From Planctomycetota bacterium (GTDB lineage Bacteria > Planctomycetota > UBA8742 > UBA2392), in assembly GCA_019912315.1 (NCBI GenBank), contig JAIOJA010000040.1:90254-154253 (forward strand): a stretch of DNA of 64,000 nucleotides, written 5' to 3'. Position numbers and translations under genes: made by a program. Below, in pieces: positions 42,698 through 51,317 of the stretch. The notes beneath the pieces were generated by a model. That model was not told the DNA's origin and ran no database searches. It worked only from the letters and a program-made list of their open reading frames with translations. Each line of letters starts with the position of its first letter. The first letter of the stretch is position 1.

Positions 42698-43105
42698 ATG
42701 ACTGAAGCAACTGCAGATCATGCGCACCACGACCATCATGACGAAGCCCTGCCGGGCACCATCGGGCACGTCAGCCACTGGCAGACGCTCGTGAAGGTGC
42801 TGGTGACGTTGCTGGCCCTGACGGTGATCACGGTGCTGGTCGCGCAGGTTGACCTGGGGCGTCTCAATGTTGTGGGCGCGATCGGCATTGCCTGCGTGAA
42901 GGCGAGCATCGTGGCCATGTGGTTCATGCACCTGCGCTACGACAAGCGCTTCAACTTCTGGATTCTCGTGGGCTCGATCGCGTTTGTCGCCTGGATGGTC
43001 GGCTACATCCTGTTTGACAGCGCGCTGTATCAGGACAACATACGCGAGTATCGCGAGGCACACCCGTTACCGACTCGCCCGGCCACACCAAGCGGCGACC
43101 ACTAG
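42698..43105 (+). CDS. coxD: cytochrome c oxidase subunit IV (prokaryotic type)
   Basis: 135 aa. A His-rich N-terminus (DHAHHDHHDEALPG) precedes three membrane helices: LVKVLVTLLALTVITVL, a segment with CVKASIVAMWFMHLRYDK, and FWILVGSIAFVAWMVGYIL. This is the usual short CoxD/CyoD-like subunit at the end of cox operons. The His-rich start could bind metal, a guess. Heptamer element F follows two bases after the stop, and no intrinsic terminator with a clean T-run is seen. Confidence 0.88.
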   Translation: MTEATADHAHHDHHDEALPGTIGHVSHWQTLVKVLVTLLALTVITVLVAQVDLGRLNVVGAIGIACVKASIVAMWFMHLRYDKRFNFWILVGSIAFVAWMVGYILFDSALYQDNIREYREAHPLPTRPATPSGDH

Positions 43106-43106
43106 G

Positions 43107-43203
43107 GGATTTTGGATTTTCGATTTTGGATTTTGGATTGGTCCTGACAGTGACTTCACGGTTCAGTTCAATCCAAAATCTAAAATCCAAAATCTAAAAT
43201 TTT
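43107..43203. repeat. heptamer-repeat element F (inverted arms)
   Basis: Left arm 43107-43141: GGATTTT/GGATTTT/CGATTTT/GGATTTT/GGATTGG. Right arm 43170-43203: AATCCAA/AATCTAA/AATCCAA/AATCTAA then AATTTTC, the reverse complement. The 28-base centre is unrelated. It fills the whole gap between coxD and the HerA-like gene and could act as a terminator or an mRNA-processing element. Confidence 0.88.
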
Positions 43204-43206
43204 CCT

Positions 43207-45612
43207 ATGTCCGACTTCTTCATTGGCTTTGACAGAACATCAGCCGAGGGCGAACCTTCGCCCGAGATCGAGTTGCAGGCCGGCTCGATGTTGCGTCACA
43301 TGATGGCGCTTGGCAGCAGCGGCTCGGGCAAAACAGTGCTGTGCAAGGCGGTCGTCGAGGAGATGGTCCGCAACGGCATTCCCGCTATCTGCATCGACCC
43401 CCAGGGCGACCTTTGCAGCCTGGCTTTGAACGCCGACAATCCCGACTACCTGCGTGAAAAAGGCATCGACCCGGACCTCGCCGATGAGTTCGCGCGATGT
43501 GTAGATCCGGTCGTCTTCACGCCTGCCAGCCGCAAGGGCGTTGCCCTGTCCGCTGACCCCATGGCGATCGATGTGGACGCCCTTAAAGCGCGTGATCGCG
43601 TCTATGCAATCACCAGTATCGCGACCATGGTCGTCAGTCTGCTGGGCTATGATCTCGACAGCGACGACGGCGCCGGCCTGATTGCCGTGTTCGACAAGGC
43701 GCTGGCGCAGCTACAGCAGCGCGGTCAGATGCCGCGCAACCTGGACGCCTTCACCAGGTACCTGCTGAACCTGGACGACGCAACCAAGTCTGAATTCGGG
43801 CGCTACCTCGACGCGAAGAAGATCGACTCGGCCTGCCAGAAACTCGCACGTCTGGACGTCGGTGCGCGTCGTTTGCTGTTTCACGAAGGCCTGGCGCTGG
43901 ACATTGACCTGCTGCTTGGGCTGGGTGATGACTGTGCGGCAATTGAGGGCAAGACGCGCCTGAGCGTTGTTTACCTGAACACCCTGCACAGCCAGGAAGA
44001 CAAGGAGTTCTTCGTCGCCGCACTCGTGGAGCGTCTCTACAACTGGATGCTGCGCAACCCGAGCAATCAGCCGCAGGCGCTATTCTACATAGATGAAGTC
44101 GCGCCGTTCATTCCGCCTGTGCGCAAGCCCGCTTGCAAGCCGGCGCTGAGCCTGCTGTTCAAACAGGCCCGCAAGTACGGCGTATGTTGTCTGATGGCAA
44201 CCCAGAACCCGGGCGACGTGGACTACAAGGCCATGGCGCAGTTCGGCACCTGGGCAATCGGGCGACTCACGACACGCCAGGACATGAAGAAGGTCCAGCC
44301 GACAGTGAAAGCGCTGGATCCGGTGAACGTCGACATGATCATGGAAGAGCTGCCGGCGCAAAAGCCCGGCCAGTTCGTGCTGATCAGCCCGGACAACTTC
44401 GACAACACGCACCGCCTGCGATGCCGCTGGCTCTACACAAAGCACGAGACACTGGACGACGAGCGCATCGAAGCGCTGATGGATCTGCCTCTGGCGGCTG
44501 CAATTCCGCTGGATCCGCCGGACGAGTTTGACGACGAGGAGGGGGAGATTGTCGATACACCTCCCGACGCGCCAGACAGCGTATCGGTCGAAGAGCCGGA
44601 GCCGCCGCTGAGTGTGCGCGAGCGTTTCTATGAGCTCGAAGACGACCTTGCTGTCCGCACCCTGGATGCCAGGCCCGAGCCTGAGCCGGAAGACGACCCG
44701 CTGCCAGCCGGCGAAACGGGCGGCGCAGAAGCGGACATCACGGAAAGCCTGCCGACGCCCACCTCGAAAGAAATGAAGGCGGCGGCGCATGTTACCGAAA
44801 TCGAAATGCCCGCTCCCGTCGTTGACATTGAGTTGGAAGCCGGCGACAAACTGCTGGTGAAGGCGGGTTCTCTGAGCGTGAAAGAATTCGCCGCCAAAGC
44901 TGGAATCGGGCAGGCCGCGGCGCGCGGGCGCCTGATGCGCCTGCTGGCGGCCAAGCGGGTAAAGAAGTACCGCTCCGGACGTGAGCACCGCTACTACTCG
45001 CTGGCGTCAGGTCTGCGCCCGGACCTGGGGCTCGACCGCAAAGTGAAAGTGATCGTCAGCCGCGTCACCAGCAACGACGCGGAGCGTGCGGCACGGGAAG
45101 TCCGCCAAAGCGGGGCGCTGTTCGGTTTGCTGGGCGCGGAAGAAGAGTTCGAGCGGGCGGAGTTAAGCCACCGCCTCGTGATCCAGATTGAGTTCACGGA
45201 AAAAGTCACCCGCATGTTCCTGAAGCGTCTGTTCGGGCCGCGGCACGACGAGCGCCTGGACTACGTGTATCTGCACCCCGCCAACCTGAAGGTGGTGGTG
45301 TTCGACCCGGAGGGGGGCGTGAAGCTGGAGGATCAGCCTGAGCGTCACGCCAGCCGTGTGCTTGATTTCGACGGGCGCGTGACGTTTGAAGAAAAGCTGC
45401 CCGGCGAGATGCGGCTGCATGAGATTGAGTTGCGCGAGCGCAAGCCGGACGACGTGATCAAGGACAGTTTCAAGCAGCGCTTTGCCGCGAGACCCAAAAA
45501 GATCACTCCGGTGTTCCTGCCGGTCTGGAACCTGCACCTCAGAACCAGAGGGCGTACGGGTACGCGCATCGTCACTGTTGACGGGCTTGCGGGCAAACCG
45601 ATCGAGTGGTAG
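43207..45612 (+). CDS. HerA/DUF87-like ATPase with C-terminal winged-helix region
   Basis: 801 aa. Walker A GSSGSGKTVLCKAVVEEM (about residues 36-53) and a Walker B ALFYIDEVAPFIPPV in a FtsK/HerA-type RecA fold; MATQNPGDVDYKAM and FGTWAIGRLTTRQD are the sensor and following regions typical of helicase HerA-like (DUF853) proteins. An acidic, Pro/Glu-rich linker (about 450-540) leads to SLSVKEFAAKAGIGQAAARGRLMRLLA, a helix-turn-helix-like segment, and a further unknown domain. Substrate (DNA end or other polymer) is unknown. The start lies right behind heptamer element F and has no purine-rich ribosome site. Confidence 0.82.
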   Translation: MSDFFIGFDRTSAEGEPSPEIELQAGSMLRHMMALGSSGSGKTVLCKAVVEEMVRNGIPAICIDPQGDLCSLALNADNPDYLREKGIDPDLADEFARCVDPVVFTPASRKGVALSADPMAIDVDALKARDRVYAITSIATMVVSLLGYDLDSDDGAGLIAVFDKALAQLQQRGQMPRNLDAFTRYLLNLDDATKSEFGRYLDAKKIDSACQKLARLDVGARRLLFHEGLALDIDLLLGLGDDCAAIEGKTRLSVVYLNTLHSQEDKEFFVAALVERLYNWMLRNPSNQPQALFYIDEVAPFIPPVRKPACKPALSLLFKQARKYGVCCLMATQNPGDVDYKAMAQFGTWAIGRLTTRQDMKKVQPTVKALDPVNVDMIMEELPAQKPGQFVLISPDNFDNTHRLRCRWLYTKHETLDDERIEALMDLPLAAAIPLDPPDEFDDEEGEIVDTPPDAPDSVSVEEPEPPLSVRERFYELEDDLAVRTLDARPEPEPEDDPLPAGETGGAEADITESLPTPTSKEMKAAAHVTEIEMPAPVVDIELEAGDKLLVKAGSLSVKEFAAKAGIGQAAARGRLMRLLAAKRVKKYRSGREHRYYSLASGLRPDLGLDRKVKVIVSRVTSNDAERAAREVRQSGALFGLLGAEEEFERAELSHRLVIQIEFTEKVTRMFLKRLFGPRHDERLDYVYLHPANLKVVVFDPEGGVKLEDQPERHASRVLDFDGRVTFEEKLPGEMRLHEIELRERKPDDVIKDSFKQRFAARPKKITPVFLPVWNLHLRTRGRTGTRIVTVDGLAGKPIEW

Positions 45613-45615
45613 CGG

Positions 45616-48600
45616 CTATCGCGAGTAGCGGGGCGGCGCCATGCCCTGGCCTATGCTGACTCCAAGGAAGCCGCGTTTGACCGTGATTTCAGAATCCTCA
45701 AACTGCCACGCAACGAACCCGTCCTCGTCAGCGATCGTCTTGCCCCTGGCGTCGCGCGCCGGTACAAGGGCGCCATCCTTGATCGCGTAGCGCCGCACCG
45801 ACACCTTCACTTCCGTGCCCGGCGGAATCGGTCCCCAGAACGCGATGAAATCATCGAAGCTCCGGAGCCTGTTTCCGTTCATGCTCCGGATTTCATCGAA
45901 CCTGCGCAGCCCATACTGCCAGGCGGGCGCGCCCTCCGTGACATCAACCAGCAGCACGATTTCATCGTACAGCGACTCCGACCGTGTCCCCGCCGGCGCT
46001 CGCAACGCCTCCAGTGCAAGCGCCCAACCCTCCGTGTCGGTTACGAATTCGAAGCTGCCGCCCTCCCATCCGGACGGAAGGTCTGACACCCTCAGCCCGG
46101 CATTGGCACCGTCCAGAATGGCCTTCACAGCCGCCGCCAGCGCCGCTTGTTCAGCCTCGTAGCGGTCGATTGCGTCCAGTGCCCGCAGCTTCGGCAGCTT
46201 TTCATGCAACGGATCCACGCTTGTGAACTTGCCGGCGCGGTGCATCTCCGCAAGCCCGGCCAGGGCGTTGGCCTTGTTCAGGTAAAAAGCCCCGTCCAGA
46301 AAGCGCCCAAGCCTTTCGCGATCGGCGCACAGGTCCAGCACGTCCAGGTTATAAGCTCGCCCGCCGCCGCTCATCAGGGCTTCGATCATGCGGTCCTGTG
46401 CGTGGCACAGCAGCACCAGGTCCGCGGAGGCGAGGTTCGCGCGGGACTGTTCGCGCAACAGTCGCAAGCCTTCAAGCATCGCGCCTGCCTGGGCTTCCTC
46501 GCGCACCATGTACACGGACGCCCCGCCGCGCACAGCCAGCATCATCGCCTTTCCGATGGCCTCGCGGGCGTTGGAGGGCTGCGCATCCAGCAGATGCCGA
46601 TAGCTTAGCGCGTCCAGCCACCAGCGCATGATCGGGATGGTGCCGCCGCCCCAGCGCATATGGCAGAACGGGTTGCGCGCCAAGGCTTCCTCAATCACGA
46701 CCTGGGCGTCGTCGTAGCGCTCGAGCTGAATCAGCGAATCGGCCAGCAGATAGCTTGTGCGGAAATCCGTAGGCTCAATGCGGCTGGCCGCGGCGAAGTC
46801 GCTGGCGGCGTTGGTCAGCTTTTCGCGGCGCTGGTTCAGGAACTCCGCTCCCGCGTCGACGACCGGGTCTTCGCCCCCAATGTTGCGCGAGGTTGCGGTG
46901 GCTTCGCTGAAGCGCGTCCGGTCTTCTTTCTGGGCCATCATGTGCCAGTGCAGCCCGCGGTAGTACCAGGACAGCCATTGTTGCGGATCCGATTCGACGC
47001 TTCGGGTGGCCGTGTCCAGTCCATCAATGTGGCGCCCGTGTGCGAAATGCAATTGCGTAAGCACGCACAACGCCACCGAATCCTCAGGGTTCAGAGCAAC
47101 CGCCTGCGTCGCGTCCTCCATGGCGCCGCCGCCAAGGCTGTAATGCCGCCGCAGCCAGGAGCGCTTCGACCAGGTGCGCCAGTCGCCGGGCCATTTCTCG
47201 ATGGCGCGGGTCATGATGGTTTCGCCTGCGCGCGGGTCGCCCCGGTCGGCCATCAGGTCCGCGTACTCAAGGTAGGTGTCCAAGCGCCAGGGTTGCAGGT
47301 CAAGCGCCTTGTCGAAATCCGCGCGGGCCTCGGGCAGGCTGTAACGCGAGCCGTACACGCGCCCGCGCGCGAGGTAGCCGCGATAATCCTTGGGGCGTTG
47401 TTTGATCGCCAGACTGAAATCCGCAACTCTGGGCTCCCAGGCGCCCGCCGCGTTCCGCACGTGCCCGCGCTCCAGCAGTGCCTCGAAGTTGTCCGGGTCG
47501 ATGGCCAGCGCCTCGTTCAGGTCGGCCTCGGCGTCGCCGGGGCGCCCCAGCGCGAAGTATGCCAGCGCGCGGAGTATCAGCGCGGCGACAGACTTTTCAT
47601 CAAGGTTCAGGGCGCGGCCTGCCGCGAGCTCGGCCGTGGGGAAGTCGCCGCGCGCGATCAGGACGGCGGCGCGGTCGGTCCAGTCCGCGGCGCCGACGGG
47701 GTTGCGCAAACGCGCGGGCAGCGGCAGGTTCGCCACGCCGGCGGAGACCTCGCGCCAGAAATCCAGCCCCAGGCGGTCACGGGCTTCAAACAGCGGCGTC
47801 AGGGCGTCCGCACTGCCGGTAGCGCACAGGGCCATGGCGGCTTCATGCACGAGTTCCGGGCGTTCGGTCTGGGACAGCAGCCCGGACAGCACCACGATCG
47901 CTTCGGCGGGCTGGTTCACGTTGCCCAGCACCCGGCAGATCAGCTTTGCCAGGTCAAATTCACTGCGCGACCACACGGCCGTGTTGCGCGACAGCAGGCT
48001 GTCGAGTTCGGTGCTAAGCAGCCCAATGGTCTGGCGCTCGCGGTAGGTGCTGAGACGACGGATGTACTCGTCCATGTCCGGGGCGTCGGGGTCGCGCCAT
48101 TCGCGATACAGCCCTTCGCGAACGTCAGCTAGTGCCTGGCTGATGCGGGTGCCGTGTAGCTTCAGCAGCTCATTCCTTGACGCCTGCACTTCCGCGCGGG
48201 CGGCGGCCAGGCGCTCCGCGGGCATGCCCGTCGCGCCCAGCAGCAGGATTGCCAACTGGAAGTCGCCGTTGAAACTGGCGAGCCTCGCCGTGTCGAACCG
48301 GATTTCGATCAGCTCCTTGCGTTCAGCTTCCAGATCAATCTGGGCGACTTCACCGGGTAGTTCGGTGCCGGCCGGGCCGGTCAACAGGTCAATCAGCGTC
48401 TGTTTGCTGCTGATATAGCCAAGCATACTCGATAGCAGCACGTCGTTGCCCGTCTGCTCATCGACCGGCAATTCAAGCAGCGCGAGTGCGGGCGGGCCGG
48501 CCAGGCGGGCTTCGTATTCCGCGACGCGGTTGCGGAGGTCGTGTAATGCCGGCTCAATGCGCATTCCGTCGATGGTCTCGATCAGGCGACGGGCTTCGTC

Positions 48601-50355
48601 AACGCGGGAGTTCAACTCCTCCTGTGCGGTCACACGGGCCTCTTCCTCAACCCGTTCTCGTTCGCTACGCTCGAAGTTCGCCAGCGCCAGTGATTCGTCG
48701 GCTTTGCCGCGCGCTTCTTCGGCTTGGCGCTGCGCCGTCTGGGCCTCGTCGCGCTCTTCGGTCAGGCGCTGCATGAAGAAGATCGTGCCCGCCACCAGCA
48801 GCAGGAAGCCCAGCACGCCGACACCGACCGTGGTTCGATGCTGCGCAATGTAGCGCTTGAACATTTCCGTGGCGCTGTACTGGTAGCTGCCGAGTGTGCG
48901 CCCGTCCCGGAAGGCCTTGACTTCGCCGGCCAGTTCCAGCGCGCTACCGATGCGGTCCTTTTTTTCGCGCGCCATGGCCTTTTCGACCAGGGCCTGCAAC
49001 TCCGGCGGCACGTCGCGCTCGCGTACACCGACCCGCAGCGGCGGCCCGCCAAGAACCTGCTGTACGATGAGTGCCGCCATGGGGCCCTCATAGGGCGGAC
49101 TGCCCGTGAGAATCTGGTACAGCACGGCGCCAAGCGCGTAGACGTCGGACTGCTCATCCACGTTTTCGAGTTCGCCGCGGGCCTGCTCCGGCGGCATGTA
49201 GGCCGGTGTCCCGACGATACTGCCATCGAGCGTCAGGGCTTGGCTGTCCGATTCGATCAGGGACTTCGACAGCGCGAGCGTGCCTTTTTGCAGGTCGCGC
49301 ATTGCCTTATCTTCCTGGCCTTTCACCCGTGCCAGCCCCCAGTCCAGCACCTGGGTTTCACCGAAGTCGCCAAGCATGATGTTCTCAGGCTTGAGGTCGC
49401 GGTGGATGACGCCCTTGGAGTGGGCGTAGGCGATGGCCTGGCAGACGTCGATGAAACTGTCCAGCAGGCGAATACGCGCCGCCAGTCGCTGCTGTTTGTT
49501 GAGGGTTTCGTCCTTGCGGATCTCGCGCAGTCGGTCGGCCAGGGTTTTGCCGCGGACGAAGCGCATGGTGTAGTAGATGCTGCCGTCTTCGTGTTTTCCG
49601 ATCTCATAGACCGGCACGATATTCGGGTGCTCCAGCTGGCCCGTGATTTTGGCTTCGCGCAGGAAACGCTCAACGACGCCTCCGCTGTCGTTTGTGTACT
49701 GCTGCGGCACACTGCCGGGAATGCTGCTGTTGCCGGTCATGCCGGGCAGCAGCTCCTTGAGTGCGATGTCGCGCCCGATGGCCTGATCACGCGCCAGCAT
49801 GATACGCCCCATGCCGCCTCGGGCGTGCTCACGGCGGACGTGATAGCGTTCGTTGTTGACGCCGAAGTTCGGAAAGAACTTGCCGGTTGTCAGGCGCAGG
49901 ACGCCCGTGTTGTCTCTGGGGGCATGGGTGGGGCTTTCCGAGTCCGCGGGTTGTTCCGCCCCCGGCCTGATCTCGGTGTCCGCGAGTCTGCGCCCGGAGC
50001 CGGCGATCTGCTTGAACGTGTCGTGCAGTACTCTGTAGCGGGTTTCGTCGCCATTGCCGGTGACGTCGCCAGCGCCGAAATTGAACAGGGTCTGCTGGAT
50101 GTTGTCGGAAATGCCAATGTCTTCGAGGGCGCGGCGCTGCTTGCCCGGGTCATTCAAAACTTCGATGATCGGCAGCTCAAGGGACTCGCCGTTCTCCCCG
50201 GACACGCTGACGATTAGCGCGTTGCCGTCGAAATCCACTAGGGTTGAGGCCTTGCCGGGCTCCTTTAACGCGGCAACGGCCTCATCGGCACCGATGATGC
50301 CGCTGTGCACCGCAAGCAGCGCGGCGACGATGGATTTTCTGCGTTCTTCAGACAT
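45616..50355 (-). CDS. transmembrane Ser/Thr protein kinase with TPR repeats and C-terminal PDZ-like domain
   Basis: 1,579 aa. An N-terminal 160-residue region of unknown type is followed by a PknB-like kinase (about 170-490): glycine loop ARGGMGRIML (178-187), Lys200 in IALKELL, HRD at 318-320 (VIHRDLKPENIML), DWG in place of DFG at 338-340, and GTPAYMPPEQ. A membrane segment (508-528) separates it from a coiled coil (530-590) and a long extracytoplasmic part with TPR-like repeats (about 880-1120, for example AALILRALAYFALGRPGDAEADL). The last 120 residues (APAWQYGLRRFDEIRSMNG) look like PDZ. It is the standard layout of planctomycete sensory kinases. Convergent with the HerA-like gene, 3 bases apart. 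Confidence 0.9.
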   Translation of the reverse strand: MSEERRKSIVAALLAVHSGIIGADEAVAALKEPGKASTLVDFDGNALIVSVSGENGESLELPIIEVLNDPGKQRRALEDIGISDNIQQTLFNFGAGDVTGNGDETRYRVLHDTFKQIAGSGRRLADTEIRPGAEQPADSESPTHAPRDNTGVLRLTTGKFFPNFGVNNERYHVRREHARGGMGRIMLARDQAIGRDIALKELLPGMTGNSSIPGSVPQQYTNDSGGVVERFLREAKITGQLEHPNIVPVYEIGKHEDGSIYYTMRFVRGKTLADRLREIRKDETLNKQQRLAARIRLLDSFIDVCQAIAYAHSKGVIHRDLKPENIMLGDFGETQVLDWGLARVKGQEDKAMRDLQKGTLALSKSLIESDSQALTLDGSIVGTPAYMPPEQARGELENVDEQSDVYALGAVLYQILTGSPPYEGPMAALIVQQVLGGPPLRVGVRERDVPPELQALVEKAMAREKKDRIGSALELAGEVKAFRDGRTLGSYQYSATEMFKRYIAQHRTTVGVGVLGFLLLVAGTIFFMQRLTEERDEAQTAQRQAEEARGKADESLALANFERSERERVEEEARVTAQEELNSRVDEARRLIETIDGMRIEPALHDLRNRVAEYEARLAGPPALALLELPVDEQTGNDVLLSSMLGYISSKQTLIDLLTGPAGTELPGEVAQIDLEAERKELIEIRFDTARLASFNGDFQLAILLLGATGMPAERLAAARAEVQASRNELLKLHGTRISQALADVREGLYREWRDPDAPDMDEYIRRLSTYRERQTIGLLSTELDSLLSRNTAVWSRSEFDLAKLICRVLGNVNQPAEAIVVLSGLLSQTERPELVHEAAMALCATGSADALTPLFEARDRLGLDFWREVSAGVANLPLPARLRNPVGAADWTDRAAVLIARGDFPTAELAAGRALNLDEKSVAALILRALAYFALGRPGDAEADLNEALAIDPDNFEALLERGHVRNAAGAWEPRVADFSLAIKQRPKDYRGYLARGRVYGSRYSLPEARADFDKALDLQPWRLDTYLEYADLMADRGDPRAGETIMTRAIEKWPGDWRTWSKRSWLRRHYSLGGGAMEDATQAVALNPEDSVALCVLTQLHFAHGRHIDGLDTATRSVESDPQQWLSWYYRGLHWHMMAQKEDRTRFSEATATSRNIGGEDPVVDAGAEFLNQRREKLTNAASDFAAASRIEPTDFRTSYLLADSLIQLERYDDAQVVIEEALARNPFCHMRWGGGTIPIMRWWLDALSYRHLLDAQPSNAREAIGKAMMLAVRGGASVYMVREEAQAGAMLEGLRLLREQSRANLASADLVLLCHAQDRMIEALMSGGGRAYNLDVLDLCADRERLGRFLDGAFYLNKANALAGLAEMHRAGKFTSVDPLHEKLPKLRALDAIDRYEAEQAALAAAVKAILDGANAGLRVSDLPSGWEGGSFEFVTDTEGWALALEALRAPAGTRSESLYDEIVLLVDVTEGAPAWQYGLRRFDEIRSMNGNRLRSFDDFIAFWGPIPPGTEVKVSVRRYAIKDGALVPARDARGKTIADEDGFVAWQFEDSEITVKRGFLGVSIGQGMAPPRYSR

Positions 50356-50412
50356 TCACGCCCGTGACTGTGGGCGCTGATTATCTGTTCTATATCGACT
50401 GGATGCCAGTCC

Positions 50413-51150
50413 TCATGACAACTTGAAGTCGATTACAAGTGGCAGGTGATCCGAGGCACGGCTGGTCAGCCGGGACTTCACGATGTGGGCGCGCTCCACA
50501 ACGACGCGGTTGCAGCAGAAGGCTTTGTCCAGGCTGCCCACGGGCATGTAGGCCGGGAAGCTGCGAAAGCGCGAGGGCGGCGCGGTAATCTGCGCCAGCT
50601 CGTTCCGCGCCAAGGCGCCGCGATGCAATGTGTTGCGCCAGTCGTTGCAGTCGCCGGCCAGCAGCGTCGGCATACCGGCGTATCTACGGAAGCGGTCGGT
50701 TTCGAGCAGCTTGGCGACCTGCGAGTGGCGCTCTTTCTCGCTCAGTCCCAGATGCCAGTTGATAAGGCGCACCGGCCCCGATTGCGTTTCAATGACGACC
50801 AGTTGCGCCCGGCGGTTTTTGCGTCCGCGGATTCGCAGGCTAAGGTTGTGGCGCTGCGTAATCGGCTCGCGGGATAGCACCAGGTTGCCGTAGCCGGCGG
50901 GGCCGGTGCCGGGCCCGCGCCCCTCGCCCACCCGGTGATTGAACTGATAGGCGATGTGCTCGAACTCAAGTGTTTCGGCCAGCAGTGTCGGCTGGTCGTC
51001 AAACCTGCTGCGCTTGACATGCCGATCCACTTCCTGCAGGCAGACGATGTCGGGGCGCTGGGTGCGAATGGCGTCAATGACGCGCTCCAGGCGGTACAGG
51101 CGGTCGCGCCCGCCGATACCCTTGTGGATGTTGTAGGTCATCACGCGCAT
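50413..51150 (-). CDS. endonuclease/exonuclease/phosphatase (EEP) family protein
   Basis: 245 aa, DNase I-like fold. MRVMTYNIHKGIGGRDRLYRLE at the start (Asn ligand), DIVCLQEVDRH with the metal Glu, INWHLGLSEKERHSQV, LLAGDCNDWRN with Asp and Asn, and the C-terminal SRASDHLPLVIDFKL with the catalytic Asp-His. No signal peptide, so probably cytoplasmic. Family members hydrolyse phosphodiesters in DNA, RNA, or phosphoinositol/sphingolipids; the target is unknown. Its upstream region is heptamer element G. Confidence 0.88.
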   Translation of the reverse strand: MRVMTYNIHKGIGGRDRLYRLERVIDAIRTQRPDIVCLQEVDRHVKRSRFDDQPTLLAETLEFEHIAYQFNHRVGEGRGPGTGPAGYGNLVLSREPITQRHNLSLRIRGRKNRRAQLVVIETQSGPVRLINWHLGLSEKERHSQVAKLLETDRFRRYAGMPTLLAGDCNDWRNTLHRGALARNELAQITAPPSRFRSFPAYMPVGSLDKAFCCNRVVVERAHIVKSRLTSRASDHLPLVIDFKLS

Positions 51151-51155
51151 GGGGT

Positions 51156-51190
51156 CAGGGTACAGCTTACAGTGATCAGGTTTCAGGGGG
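51156..51190 (+). repeat. heptamer-repeat element G (single arm)
   Basis: CAGGGTA/CAGCTTA/CAGTGAT/CAGGTTT/CAGGGGG: five units sharing CAG as the first three bases, six bases upstream of the ATG of the EEP gene (minus strand). Confidence 0.65.
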
Positions 51191-51222
51191 AAAGACGCGG
51201 CAGATCGTCATCGAAACGAAGC

Positions 51223-51250
51223 AGGTGCCAGAGGCAGCCCCCTGGCACCT
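51223..51250. repeat. palindromic hairpin in the gap between the EEP and Pro-rich genes
   Basis: AGGTGCCAG, a 10-base loop, CTGGCACCT: perfect 9-bp stem with no T-run on either side. It may be an mRNA-stabilising or REP-like element. It lies in 167 bases of otherwise featureless sequence. Confidence 0.6.
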
Positions 51251-51317
51251 TGCCCACAAGCCGGTGGATCGCACAGGCAACATCGCCGTCAGCAATCCCT
51301 GATCTCTGAGCCTTGCC

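Noticed and set aside
43107..43203. CRISPR-like array
   Set aside because: Units are only 7 bases, adjacent without spacers, and occur in inverted arms; no cas genes.
48724..50217. 497-codon frame opposite the kinase on the plus strand
   Set aside because: Shadow; the kinase frame has all kinase motifs and a TM segment.
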